Part shown: positions 11,087 through 22,807 of the stretch, in pieces
How the letters are laid out: every line of letters starts with the position of its first letter
Numbering within the stretch: the first letter of the stretch is position 1
From: Selaginella moellendorffii
Lineage: Eukaryota > Streptophyta > Lycopodiopsida > Selaginellales > Selaginellaceae
Assembly (NCBI RefSeq): GCF_000143415.4
Contig: NW_003314368.1
Span: forward strand, 268,792-332,791
DNA: 64,000 nt
Reading direction: 5' to 3'
Notes under the pieces: model-generated
What the model was told of the DNA's origin: nothing
Database searches by the model: none
Seen by the model: only the letters and a program-made list of their open reading frames with translations
Made by a program: the position numbers and the translations under genes

Positions 11087-12154
11087 TCAAAAACTCACTC
11101 GCACAAAAATAAGATCACCCACCTTATATTCCCAGAATTGGTGATGCTCATTGGCAAACTTCTTCACTCTATCCTGAGCTACTTGCAAATTTCGTTTGCA
11201 CAGCACCAGAATCTCATCAAGTTCTATGGCCAGATCAGTCACCTCGGAATCAAGTTTATCTTGAATGTCCTTACTCAAATGCAATCCTAACTCCATTGTT
11301 GTTCATAGATGCCTTCCAAACATGGCAAAGTAAGGACTTAGCTTGGTTCTACTGTGTTAGCTATTGTTGTAAGCAAATTGCACCAACGGAAGATATAGAT
11401 CCTATTGTTTTTGCTTTTGACTAATGCTACAATATAGCATATCCTCCACCACCTGATTCACATGCTCGGTTTGCCCATCCGTCTGAGGATGATCTCCACT
11501 CAAGAGTTTCAAAGTCACTTGCATAGCCTTTGCAAAGCTTTTCCAAAATCCACTGGTGAACTTTGAATCTCAATCACTAATGATGTCCTTCGGCAAACCA
11601 AAATTAGGAAAAACCTTCTCCAGGTAAACTGTAGCCAAGTTTAAGCCAGTGACAGTCTTCCGAAGAGCCAACAACTGCACATACTTCGTCAATTGATCCA
11701 CTATAACCCATACTTGTTCTTTTTGCCTCTGTGTTCATGGCAAACAAGTGATGAAGTCTATAGAGATATTACACCAACAGCTCTAAGGAATAGGTAAAGG
11801 TTGCAAAAATCCCCCTACCTTCTCCCATAGCACCTTAACCCGCTGACAAAGCTCGCATGATTTACAATACTTGAGGATATTAGCCTTTATATTCCTCCAA
11901 TAAAAACTGCACTTAATCAAGTCATATGTCTTCTTCCCCCCAAAATGACTGGCCTCGGGACAGTCATGATAGTGGAATAAAACTTGAGTAATTAACGCAT
12001 CCACCCGTGGCAAATATACATGGCCATTATAGTAGAGAATCCCATCCACCAATGAGAAAGGGGTTTCCATCTGGTCTCGCAAAGAAGCCACCTCAGTATC
12101 TTGAGCCTGAGCATGCTCAACCAACTGCCCAAACTCGCTGACCACCTTACTCAA
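11087..12154 (-). pseudogene. gypsy integrase remnant
   Basis: The H2C2 zinc-binding part is at 11830-12000, with HYHDCPEASHFGGKKTYDL and CKSCELCQRVK. The DDE core follows at 11310-11780 in broken frames: VWVIVDQLTKY, FGLPKDIISD and GDHPQTDGQTEHVNQ (catalytic Glu kept) can be read, separated by in-frame stops. The tail at 11087-11296 contains VGDLIFVRVSF, the segment just before the C-terminal module, and is then truncated. It cannot make an active integrase. Confidence 0.85.
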
Positions 12155-12166
12155 ATGATGACAAAA

Positions 12167-13200
12167 TCATGTTTGTAATGTCATCACATGACGAACATGA
12201 GATAAAGCATCTGCCACCATATATGATTTTTCCAGACGATGCTCAATAGGAAACTCCCCAAACTCCATGAGTTTGACCATCCAACGAGCTTGCTTAGTGT
12301 TCAACTCCTTCTGTGTGAAAAGATACATAAATGGTTTGTGATCTGTCAACACCACGAACATTGCACCATAAAGATAGTGCCACCACATCCATAAAGCATG
12401 AACAATAGAGAGTAACTCTTGCTCATATGTGGAATAGTGTTGCTCCACGGAATTCAAAGTCCTTCTTGCATGAAAACTCCTCCCAGTGCATAACCACTCG
12501 CATCACATGTCACCTCGTAAGGTTTTGATAGATCAACAATGCGAAGCACTAGAGTCTTGCTCAACAATTGTTTCAGTACCACAAAACTCTCCTCTTGTGG
12601 TTGCTTCCACTCGAATGGCACATTCTTGCGTAACAACCATATCAAAGGAATAGCCACCTCGGCAAAATTATGCTGGAAACATCGGTAGTAACTAGCCATA
12701 CCAAGAAAACTGCGCAACTCGGCCACTATAATCGGTGTAGGCCAGTTCTCCACCACAGCCACTTTCCTTGGATCTGTCTTGACACCCTTAGATGTCATAA
12801 TATAGCCTAGATATTCCACCTTCGACTTTGCAAATTCACATTTGCTCATCTTCGCATAAAGTTTGCTATCTCGGAGTAACAAAAGAACCTTGTGCAAATG
12901 CACCTTATACTCCTCCATATTCTTGCTAAAAACAAGAATATCATCCAAGAAAATCTCTACAAACTTATGAAGATAATGCCCAAATACCTCCGTCATCAAC
13001 CGAGTAAATGTGGCTAGTGCATTCATCAAACCAAACGGCATAACTGTAAACTCAAAATGTCCGAAGCTTGTGTTGAATGCCGTCTTGGAAATAGATGCAT
13101 CATCCATTGCAATCTAATGATATCCACTCCCTAGACGAAGACTTACTTGGCTGAATAAATCCAAACTCAAGTAACTCCTTGTCTTGTCATTAAACTTCTT
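12167..13200 (-). pseudogene. gypsy reverse transcriptase and RNase H remnant
   Basis: The reverse transcriptase retains the catalytic motif FLDDILVFSKN and the thumb/connection part (YLGYIMTSKGV, RSFLGMASYYRCF). RNase H at 12167-12457 retains HYSTYEQELLSIVHAL and LTDHKPFMYLF. At about 13110-13170 the frame jumps from EFGFIQPSK directly to GYHQIAMDDAS. The palm segment with the first catalytic Asp (usually KKDGSWR to FTKLDLRSGYH) is therefore deleted. Enzyme activity should be lost. Confidence 0.87.
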
Positions 13201-13720
13201 GCTCCTCCGCATAACTTAACCGAAATGGACGCCAATAAATTGGCCACATCCCCGGCTCCAAAGTAATCCTATGCTCCACACCTCGTAACAAAGGCAACCC
13301 ATGAGGAAGTTCTAATGGAAAAACATCAGAAAACTCGTCAAGTACATCCCATACTGTTGCTTCTTCCCCACACGTGCCTTGGGCCCCCAAGTCACGAACA
13401 AACAGCAAGTAACTCGAAATTGTTTTTCCATTACGACAAACTTGTTTCAAAGATGTAGCAGAGAGCATAACAACTGGTGGTTGAACACCTTTGCCAAACC
13501 ACAGATCTTTAATGCCACCATACTCCAGCAAGACATGGTTAATACTCCACTTTATCTCTGGATCCACCTTCACTAACCATGGCATCCCAAGAATGAAATC
13601 CACACGATGGATATTCGGGAGATAAAAAGTCTTCATAAGTGTGGTTTTGCCAACTAACACTTCCAGCCCCCTCAACATAAGCATCAAAATGCTGAGCAAA
13701 GGTAGCTGCACATTGCTGTA
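13190..13720 (-). pseudogene. gypsy protease C-terminal part and RT entry region
   Basis: Contains NIHRVDFILGMPWLVK, matching the conserved 'ILGMDWL' block of gypsy proteases. Then come VWDVLDEFSDVFP and EHRITLEPG, the usual lead into reverse transcriptase. The upstream half of the protease is on the other side of the inserted TRIM (14550-14864), and frames change at 13660-13720. A diverged homologous fragment is at 37950-38480. Confidence 0.8.
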
Positions 13721-13923
13721 GGGATTGGAAAGTGATGTGTATATGTATGCATTTGGATGAGTTCTCATAGGGTCCCACCACATCATCATGCCATGTCTAG
13801 GGACGTAGAGGGCGACGATGGGGAAGTACTCTCCCATTATTTGGGACCTTGATGACGGCAGGAAATCTGATGTATTTTAATTGTTTAAGGCAACACTCTT
13901 CTAAATTTATGTATAAATTAAAA

Positions 13924-14552
13924 GTATTAGGATCCTATCCCTTACACCCTAAGCCAACTAGCTAAAGGGGTGATCACTTGATTGTAGAGCCCTTTCCTTA
14001 TCCTATTATCTTGACTTGGTGCCTAACAATCCTCCCTTCATTAGGGAATGATCATCCGCAATCATACTTAGGCCACCCTTCGGTCACTATGGTCTTTCTC
14101 TTAGGGTTATTAACCAACACTTCCAGCTGCTCGACACAAGCATCGAAATGTTGAGCAAAGGTAGCTGCACTGTTAGGATCCTATCCCTTACACCCTAAGC
14201 CAATTGGCTAAAGGGTGATCACTTGATTGTAAGGCCCTTTCCTTATCCTATTATCTTGACTTGGTGCCTAACAATCCTCCCCTCGTTAGGGAATGATCAT
14301 CCGCAATCATAATTAGGCCACCCTTCAGTCACCATGGTCCTTCTCTTAGGGTCTACCAACCCTCCTCTAGATTCACCATGTTGAATATTCCTTTAGAAAT
14401 ATTCCTACCCTACTCGTCAGCCACGAGAATCGAATTGGGCTCCGATACCAATATTAGAATCCTATTCCTTACACCCTAAGCCAACTAGCTAAAGGGGTGA
14501 TCACTTGATTGTAAGGCCCTTTCCTTATCCTATTATCTTGACCTGGTGCCTA
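13924..14552 (-). mobile_element. TRIM-2: miniature LTR element(s) inserted in the gypsy protease
   Basis: Three copies of a ~100-bp LTR (TGTTAGGCACCAAGTCAAGA to GGATCCTAACA) lie at about 14457-14552, 14171-14270 and 13924-14031. After the first comes a primer site TTGGTATCGGAGCCC, complementary to initiator Met-tRNA, then a ~170-bp internal region without ORF. A purine-rich tract (CGAGGGGAGGAT) follows, just before the second LTR. Between LTRs 2 and 3 lie a duplicated piece of host protease (14109-14168, also at 13651-13711) and a partial internal region. The structure implies insertion followed by unequal exchange or a second insertion. No protein is encoded; mobility would need enzymes from other elements. 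Confidence 0.82.
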
Positions 14553-14864
14553 AGTGTATGGAAGAACTCCATGTGTGACTAGGCTATGCTCCGCAACAAA
14601 CTTTGCCGAAATAAAGTTGTCATTGCTCCCATTATCCAGTAAAATCCGCATTGGATCACCATAGAACACGTCCTCCAGCATTAAAGCTGATTCACGCGTA
14701 TCCTCGAGCTCCATCTTGTTCCACACATAATTGAGTTGACGAGCAACGATCGAAAGTCTTTTCCTCTTACCAGAATGGTTGTTCTCATCATCCTCACATT
14801 GCAAAGTTTGCAACTTTTTAGTATCTAACTTACTGTGAGTAGAAGATTGGCCATAAGGGCTCAT
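14550..14864 (-). pseudogene. gypsy gag end and protease N-terminal half
   Basis: The minus-strand peptide includes RILLDNGSNDNFISAKFV, the retroviral-type protease active-site region. The usual D-S/T-G is here DNG, which would impair an aspartic protease. It runs up to the TRIM at 14552. Upstream sequence (SPYGQSSTHSKLDTKK) follows a large deletion of gag. Confidence 0.78.
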
Positions 14865-14869
14865 AGCTC

Positions 14870-15217
14870 ATGAACCACATTTTGAATTGTCCAAATCTTT
14901 GCAACTCTATTGGCACTATCGTTAGCAATAGGATTCCAGTGTTCAACTTGATCGGCCATCGCAACCAACTCCTCTGATATTAATATTATGATCCAGCCCA
15001 AAAAGACAGAGATCTAGTTGCCCTAAACTATGCTACACCACCTCTTGAGGTTCCTCACCACCCAACCACCCCCGAGCTACCTCAAAAGCTTCACTGGGCC
15101 GCTGCTCCACTATGAGCCCTAGGGTAGGGTTGAGTCTTTTACCCTAACATGCCTTAATATATCCTTGAGCCTCCTTTTGACCGACGTTGACCACGTGGTC
15201 AAAGTTGGCACCTAACA
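14870..15217 (-). repeat. gypsy 5' LTR, primer site and gag start
   Basis: The LTR spans about 14984-15217, beginning TGTTAGGTGCCAACTTTG on the minus strand. The next bases, TTAATATCAGAGG (14971-14983), resemble the Met-tRNA primer site TGGTATCAGAGC. A gag-like start MADQVEHWNPIANDSANRVA follows at 14961 and stops at about 14867. The same LTR, in plus orientation, is at 15905-16120. Confidence 0.78.
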
Positions 15218-15687
15218 AATAAGCATGGAAGAGAAAAGTAGATATTGAGCAAATGGAGTATATATTATTATGGTCAAGGATATAAAAAGACAGAAAGGGG
15301 ATCAGTTTAGCATGATCACCAGCCTATATATCCACTACATGCCTAGTCATCCATGTCAGGAATTTGGACCAAAAGAAATCTTAATCTCAATTTTTAACTC
15401 AAGAAATACCTTTGCTTGGAAATTTATCGGATGAGTAACGCTTTCCTTTCTTTGCTTGTTTTCATTTTTCTTCCATTCGTAGCCAGCTCCTACCTCATTG
15501 AAAAATAGTATTGTTTTTGTCTTCTCTTTTGTGCAGAAGTGAGCCTTCAGGGTGACGACCTTGGAGAAACCATATCCATGGTAAAAATGTTGAGGAAGCT
15601 ACGAACGTGAAAGCTGGAACGTGGGTGGGATCTTTCCGTCAAGTGAGTGGCGGAACACCTTGGTGTCTTTATAGACAGGGAAGAGTG
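15218..15687. other. Spacer between two opposed gypsy fragments
   Basis: No gene is supported. The right end (from about 15540) may already belong to the plus-strand integrase fragment, but its frames are broken. Confidence 0.5.
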
Positions 15688-15923
15688 ATAAACTTTCCTA
15701 TCGATATGCTGGTCCATATGAAGTGCTGGAGCGCATTGGTAAAGTGGCTTATCAGGTGCGGCTGCTAGCTAGGGTGAAAATTCATCCGATATTTTATATC
15801 AACCAATTAAAAGGTGTACTATCTCGAAGTGACAGGCCTAATGCCTCCTTGATGTATACGGCTGTGGAAGATGGACTAGGAGCTTTGTTTGGGGGGGGAA
15901 GAATTGTTAGGCGCCAACTTTGA
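15688..15923 (+). pseudogene. gypsy integrase C-terminal (GPY/F) fragment
   Basis: The plus-strand peptide [20 protein letters not shown], then [11 protein letters not shown], is the GPY/F module that ends plant gypsy integrases. It is followed by a purine tract (TTTGGGGGGGGAAGAAT) and the 3' LTR at 15905. Everything upstream of the module is missing, so this is a 3' remnant of an element from the same family as the minus-strand one. Confidence 0.85.
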
Positions 15924-16120
15924 CCACGTGGTTAACATCAATCAAAGGGAGGCTCAAGGATATATTAAAGCATGTTAGGGTAAGGGACTCAACCCTACCC
16001 TAGGGCTCACAGTGGAGCTTTTGAGGTAGCTTGGGGGTGGTTGGGTGGTGAAGAACCTCAAGAGGTGGTGTAGCATAGTCTAGGGGGATTAGATCTCTGT
16101 CTTTTTGCATCGGAATAACA
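15905..16120 (+). repeat. gypsy 3' LTR, plus orientation
   Basis: Starts TGTTAGGCGCCAACTTTG right after a polypurine tract and ends GGAATAACA. It is the inverted partner of the LTR at 14984-15217, sharing words such as CACGTGGT, CAAGGATATATTAA and CCTCAAGAGGTGGTGTAGC. Confidence 0.82.
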
Positions 16121-16399
16121 CTATCTTACTCATTACTTTCTGGGGATTAAGGCTATGAGATGTAGATCAATCTCAATATTAACATCTTTGCGATAACACA
16201 TAGCTAAGTATTTCTTTCCTTTTTATGTTTGGATCTAGATTAGATTAGAGAGGATTCACAAGATCGTTGTAGAGGTGATTTTGTAGTTTTCCACTTTGGC
16301 GACCACAGTGGGATAGGCAAAGTGAAGAGCACCCAAAGAACAAAGACTGGAAGCCTTGGCCACAACTAAAAGAAGAAGCCGAAGTCAAGAATTAAGGGA

Positions 16400-18990
16400 A
16401 AAGTTGAAAAGAGACAAAAAGAAGAAAACTAACAAAATTCTAGATCAAGAAGCATGGAAATCATGTTAGAGACCAAGGGCTTGAAGACTACGATCATCTA
16501 GTGATCCACCACTTCTCAAAAAGTCCAAGCATCTTCTATAACCGCCTTTTGGCAAGAGGTTGAAGACGAAGGATATTCTACACATCAGAATATTTGAAGA
16601 ATCTCTGACAAGAAATCAGAGCAAGTGCATGCTAACAAACATGAAAACATGAAGAATGATCAAGCATGAATGTTCCTTCAATGATCCCAAATATACAAGA
16701 TATGAAGATTGCCTTTTGTGTGGTTTCAGGAATTGTGCCAAACCACACACACAATGTTGTCTTAAATGGCGTTGCAACACTTGCAAACTAACAAAAGCAA
16801 AGTTAAGAATCAAGGATTAAAAAAAAGCTATAGTAGAAGTTAGAAAAGACCAAGAAAAAAAGGTGAAAGAAATTACCCAAAAATACAAAACCGAAAAGAT
16901 TAACGATAGCTTAGAACAAGAAGAGAAACAAAGCTTCAGTTGCTTTCTAAAACTCCAAAAAATAATTTTGTGACTCTTTTACAAATTTTCTAGTAAATAA
17001 GAAGAATGCAAAAATGAGGAAATGTTGAAAGAAACGATAAATGTTTGTTGAAAGATGTGTATACGATACACCTAAGTTAGGGTTCTTCGAGTTGTAAAAT
17101 TCCTAGACATACATAAACATGAAACTTTTCAACCACTAACGCTTGTTTTCAACATTGATTTGACGAAAGTCATAGCAACAATAGAGTGTGGAACCTTTGA
17201 ACCATAAGTTCACTTGTTTGTTAACACTCTTAGATTTAGAGATTTTGAAGAGAATGCAAAATTACCTTACCGACTTCTTCAAAGTCCTCTTGGTGTAATA
17301 CTACCAATAAGCACTCTTATTGAACTATATACTATAACATATTGGCATTGTTTAGGATGGATGAGAATAGCTGGAGAATTAAGAAATCAAGGACAAGGCA
17401 ATTAACAAATTCGAATTAAGAATTTGAGTTCAAGAAACTGACGGGAACTTGAACTTGAGTCAAGTTCAAGGGAACGACTTGAAAGCTTGAGGATTACGAA
17501 TCGAAGGAGGAGAAATTTAAGATGGAATCACAATAGGCCAAGATTATATACAGTAATAAACTTCAACTTTGACACTGAGGTCCAATGTCGAAACCCTAGC
17601 TTAGAGATAAATATCACTCACAGCCAACAAGGAAGAGTGCATCCAAGAAATCTCAACATTTTAAAGAGTATTTTAGGAGCTCCTATGTCAAAATTTCAAA
17701 CTTATAATCCAAGAATATTAATTGAGATTATACCTTGGGAAGCTCATGAAGCGATCAACTCTAATTGTGAAAGAAAACATGCTATACAACAGAGGTAAGT
17801 ATAGAATCAGGGAAATGAACCATCATGAAATCGAAGGCAATGTGTAAGGCAGAACCAATGAGTTAACACAAGAAGCTAACAAGATCAAGAATTCATTTGA
17901 TAGACACGAGACATACAAAAACATTACTATGAAAGAGCATTCTTATTCTGCAAACTTGGAAGCTGGAGTTTATAGAGCACAGCTGGAACATACCTACCTC
18001 AAGATAAAGAAAGGACTTTAGAGAAAAGAGTGCTGTATAGGTCCGTGCACATATGAGATTGATCAAAGATAAAGAAATTTGTTGGAATCTTTACCTTGAC
18101 ACTTGGACTCAGCTCAAGGATAAAGAGGTCCATAAAACAAGAATTTTGAAGACCTATACTTAGTGAAGAGATTGAAGATTGAAGGGTTCAAATATATCAA
18201 GCCATAACCACAATCTTCCAATCTCACAACTAATTAGAAAACATAGTCTTTGGTTATAAGAGCCTATATCTTGGGAAAAGAAGCCCAAAACCACTATATG
18301 AATACTTATTAAAAATTGGACTCTTGCAGTGAGTCTTGATAATATATATATTTGTTCGATCCAAATGTTGGAGAACAGCACCACACCTTACATCTTATCA
18401 ACTACTATAACCATATAAAAATACCTTTCCTGAGTCCGTGTAGGAAAGTGACCTCGAGTAGAGACTCGGGAAGAATCAAGAAAGAAATACTCAATTGAAG
18501 ATTCAAGCTAGGAGCTTGACTTCTGATTATGATTGAAGATTCAAGACAATATAGATTGACTTTGTTACTTACAAACAGACAAGTTTCGGGATATTAATAC
18601 ATACACCTTCAAACAAATATTATTACAAGGATACTCAAGACATATAGCTTGACTTCGACTTTACACAAATATACCACCAAAGTGAAGGTTTCTAAAACAA
18701 GAATATCTCAATATATTTAGACGACTGAATGTACCCCAATAGGACCAATCCTATAAAAGCTCAAGAAAGAGATTTATGAAACCAGATAAGAAATGAAGGA
18801 ACATTTTCCAATTAAGACATACAGAGGAATAAGAGCGTATAATAATTGAGTTACAAGATAAATTTGAACAAGAATTTCAAAACAAAACAGGAACTACTAG
18901 TTCCCAAAGACCAAGTGAGAAAACCTCTGTCACAACTACACCAGATTTACACTTGATTGAGGACGACACTTTAGATCAAGGGGTTTATAC
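16400..18990 (+). other. Non-coding A-rich leader of the gypsy element
   Basis: About 2.6 kb with many AAGA and CAAGA words and no frame longer than about 100 codons with family resemblance. I see no gene. Long A-rich leaders are usual between the primer site and gag in large plant gypsy elements. Confidence 0.5.
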
Positions 18991-19039
18991 AACCCAAAGC
19001 TCAAACTCTCAACACAAGATCAGCAACCATCAATGGCAA

Positions 19040-20045
19040 TCATCAACCTGATGAATACAATTGGAAGCATGATTACATATTTGATTTTCACCAGAAGTAA
19101 GTCAGAAGATTCAGGATTACATATAACACAATTCAACTAATTGTCAAGATAAACAATCAAGAATAGCATCAAGCCATACTTTTCCCATACACACTTAAAG
19201 GAAAAGCTCTTGAGTGCTATAATACTCTAGAGGATTCTGTACCATATGATGAGAAACTTGAACAATTCAAGGAACAGTTCCCAGTAGAAGGAACACCAAA
19301 GAAGCATTATGAGCAAATTAAGAATATAAAATAGTGACCAAAGGAAGGAATTCAAGACTATACTATACAATTCAAATTACATTCAAAGAAATGTAAGGAT
19401 TTAATCACTGACAAAGGCAAGAGTTTATCTTACATACAAGGATTACGAGAAGCCTATCAAAACATGATAACCTTGGTTGATACACCTAATGAAGAAAGTG
19501 TTGATTCACTATTTTAAGGAATTTTAAAACTTTAGAAATGGTTTAAACAATTCACTAAAGGTGAACCTTCTCATGCTAATGATGACTTGGATGATGAAGA
19601 GGAAGAAATACTAATCAAAACCAAGAAGAAATAGATATAGGATAAAGATATTAAACATGTATTGAAGAAGTTAGCTTTAACCAAGCTTAAACAAGGAGTC
19701 TTTTGTACACAATGCAAAAATGAAGGACATTTTATTTCAAACTACAAATTTCATTTACCCAAATGTCAGATTTGTGATAGAGATGGACATATAGCCAAGA
19801 ATTGTCGATATAGAAATACGACTAAAGTTTCGTGGAAAATGTTCAAAGAGGACCACCACAACAAAATTATCAAGGAAACAACAACCATGAACAAAGACTA
19901 CCAAGAAACTATTATTACCAAGATAATCAACAATATAATCAAGAATATAATTGTGGATATAATCCCCCACAAAATCAAAACTATAGTCAAGGACAAAATA
20001 ATTATAGAGGCAATTACAACCAACAACGATACAATGGATAATTAA
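19040..20045 (+). pseudogene. gypsy gag remnant with CCHC zinc knuckle
   Basis: Near 19190 the peptide FPYTLKGKALEWYNTLED (allowing one frame change) matches the conserved plant gag core. At 19700-19810 there are two knuckle-like motifs. The first, CTQCKNEGHFISNY, has lost its last Cys. The second, CQICDRDGHIAKNCRYR, is a proper C-x2-C-x4-H-x4-C. Downstream sequence is rich in Asn and Gln codons in one frame (QNYQGNNNHEQRLPRNY). Stops and frame changes are scattered. Confidence 0.75.
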
Positions 20046-20699
20046 ACAATTATCAATGTCCACAAGGGAACAACTACAACCAAAGCCAACAAAGAAAATA
20101 AAACACTTACAACAATCAAGCACTACAATAAAATTATCCACCAAAACAAAATCAATTTAGACAATAATACAATCCACAAAACCAAAGAGTCAATCAAACT
20201 TTTGTTGGAAGACCATCAGTAGCACAAGCAGTCCAAGTAGAAGTTGATATAGAATATAAAGAAAAAGTAATGACTAAAGAACCAGAAGTTTTGGCAATCA
20301 CAAGAACACAATATGAATGTCAACAACTTGATAATTATGAAGAACAAGATGAAAGTGATCAAGCATTAGAAATTGAGAATACAGAATGGAAAAAGTGTAA
20401 GAAAATACTTAAAACTATTCAACAAAAGCTTCAAAACAAAGTCCCGAAATTATTAATGATCAAATATACAATCAAGATAACTAAACTCAAGTATTAAGCT
20501 TTACTCAAGATGAGCATACAACCATTATTGAACACATACTACAACAAGGAATTACTTTAACCTTATAACAAATACTGTAAATGGCACTATATATGAAAGA
20601 CCAAATCTTAAAGATATGTAATCGAAGGATCTTTAAAGCTCATACACAAGAAAACACTAATCTCAACCAACACAATAAGAACATACCAAAAGAATCCAA

Positions 20700-21146
20700 C
20701 TTGGTGATTATGATGATAATGTACCTTGTATCAACGTATATATTGGCAAAAATCATATTGAAGAAGCTATCTTTGATGGAGGTTCTGTGGTTAACATCAT
20801 CGAATATGCACTATGCAAAGCCTTAGGACTTGGCAATATACAAAGTGCACCATTCAACGTACACATGGCTGATCAAAGAGTAGTTAGACTAGCAGGCATT
20901 ATATGTGATATCTTTATGACAATCAAAGGACATAAATTTACAGTTAACTTTGTTGTGTTAAAAATGCCGATTGAAGAATCTTCTTATGAAATCTTGCTAG
21001 GCAGACACAAAGCTGTTTATGCACAATATTTGATGGAACATGAGATATGTATACAATCCCAAAAAGGACAAACTAAAATATCAACATTAACAAGCAACAA
21101 AATTTTAAGAAGTTTCCAACCAACACAAGTTCAAAAGTACAATTAG
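20700..21146 (+). pseudogene. gypsy protease remnant
   Basis: Contains EEAIFDGGSVVNIIEYALCK, corresponding to the D-S/T-G active-site stretch (here DGG, altered), and SSYEILLGRHKAVYAQ, corresponding to the 'ILGRPWL' block. Downstream sequence to 21530 is frame-broken linker. Confidence 0.75.
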
Positions 21147-21535
21147 CAAAAAGGCGTAGACAATCTTGAAGAAGCTAAATTATTTGAAGCATATCCTGAA
21201 CTTAAGGCAATCCAAGAAATTGACCTCAACAGGATACTTCCTGTATCCAAGTGTCAAGACTATGAAGATTCAAAACAACCAAATTTAAAGAAGACAAATA
21301 TAACAAAAACCACTATACAAAAAGCAAGACCAGCAATACAACCAAAACAACTACAAACTATAGAATATCACTTAAATATACAAGGCTGATCAACTCTCAC
21401 CACTGAAAATCAAGAATTCAAACTTCGCATAAATATCAATAAAGACATTGAAGAATTAAATCTAGGGACTCCCTCAAACCCACAAAATGTCTTAATAGTT
21501 ACACAATTTGACAAAACTTTAAACTTGATGCTACT

Positions 21536-22735
21536 GTGCTCTTTATTAAGTATAAAGATGTTTTTACTTGGTCATATAAAGACCTCAAAGGTATACCACC
21601 TGATTTATGTACACATCGAATTGAATTACTTCTAGGAATTCGACCTATTAAAGAAATTGCTTACCAAATGAATCCAACGTTCATTGAAAAAGTAAAAGCT
21701 GAAATCAACAAAATCCTTGAAGCAGGATTTATATATCCAATACAAAATGCCCAATGGCTATCACTTTTAGTCATTGTACCTAAGAAAAATGGGAAATTAC
21801 GCATCTGTGTAAACTACAAGAATGCTTTATTTCGTTAAAGTGGAATTTATTCAGTAAAGTCGGACATTAATTAGCATGTGTCCACATGCCATTTCCTAGT
21901 ACTTAATTAATATTTATTAATATTTCTATCAGTTTTTTAATTTATTTTTTATATTTCACAATATTATAACACAAAATCATATGAAAAGTTTTTAATTTAT
22001 AAATTATAAAGCTAAAACTTCAATTTTTTATTGTTGTTATAAAAATGGCATGTGGCCACACACCATAAGTGGGATAATGAAAAGTTCCACTTTAACGAAA
22101 TAAAGCATAAAAAGTTAAATGATGCCACTACAAAAGATGCCTTTCCTATACCATTTTCAGATGAAATACTTGATGCTATAGCTGGTTATAAGATGTACTC
22201 ATTTCTTGACGGTATTTCAAGCTACAATCAAGTACACATAGCTGTCACAGATCAACATAAAATAACTTTTATAAGTCCATAGGGAGCATATATATACATG
22301 CGAATGCTATTTGGATTAACCAATGCCCCATTTACCTTTTAACATATCATTACTGATACCTTCCAAGTGTCTTTATTTTAAATATCTCGAGAAATGTTTT
22401 ATCAAATGTAGACAAAACCAAGTTGCTCTTAATCCTAAAAAATGTACTTTCTTTATTAAATCAGGAATACTATTTGGCCACATTGTTTCCACTCAAAGCA
22501 TTCCAATTGATAAAGCTAAAACCGATGTTATTATGAAAATGCAACCACCTAATGATCTCAAAAGTTTGAGAAGTTTTCTAGGTAAGATGGGTTACCATCA
22601 AAGATTTATCAAGGACTATGCCAAAGTAGCTAAACCATTAACTGATTTACTCAAGAAAGACAAATTCTATCATTCGACTCAAGAATGTCAGCAAACATTC
22701 TTGATACTCAAAGATAAACTTACATAGGAGTAATT
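21536..22735 (+). pseudogene. gypsy reverse transcriptase, broken by a MITE and lacking YxDD
   Basis: The N-terminal part (21536-21820) contains IDKILEAGFIYP-like sequence and VPKKNGKLRICVNYK. A 287-bp MITE interrupts it at 21822-22108, after which the frame resumes with KLNDATTKDAFPIPFSDE and SFLDGISSYNQV (first catalytic Asp kept). After 'NAPFTF' at 22330 a stop appears, and the sequence jumps from TDTFQV to YLEKCFIKCRQNQVALNPKK. The YxDD block is deleted. Thumb motifs GHIVSTQSIPID and RSFLGKMGYHQRFI remain. Confidence 0.86.
21822..22108. mobile_element. MITE with 24-bp perfect terminal inverted repeats
   Basis: A 287-bp AT-rich element that starts ATGCTTTATTTCGTTAAAGT(GGAA) and ends with the exact reverse complement at 22085-22108. 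A second inverted pair lies inside: TGTGTCCACATGCCATTT at 21881 and its near complement at 22043. The whole element could fold into one hairpin. It has no ORF. It interrupts the gypsy reverse transcriptase between CVNYK and KLND, so its ends are known from the host frame. The target duplication is not clear: AT or a few A-rich bases. The superfamily is unassigned. Confidence 0.9.
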
Positions 22736-22807
22736 CTTTGCCAACATAAAGATGATAATTGTGATCACCCCATATATTATGCAAGTTGACAACCTTCTCC
22801 ACCCGAA

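Larger units (their letters stand above)
11087..15217 (-). mobile_element. Degenerate Ty3/gypsy retrotransposon, minus strand
   Basis: Reading leftwards from 15217: a short 5' LTR, a Met-tRNA-type primer site, a gag start, protease, reverse transcriptase, RNase H and integrase, in gypsy order. The element is dead. Most of gag is deleted, the protease is split by a TRIM (13924-14552), the first catalytic block of the reverse transcriptase is deleted, and integrase has several stops. No 3' LTR is seen below 11087, where unique sequence upstream of the germin pseudogene begins. A 3' fragment of the same family lies in the opposite direction at 15688-16120. Confidence 0.88.
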
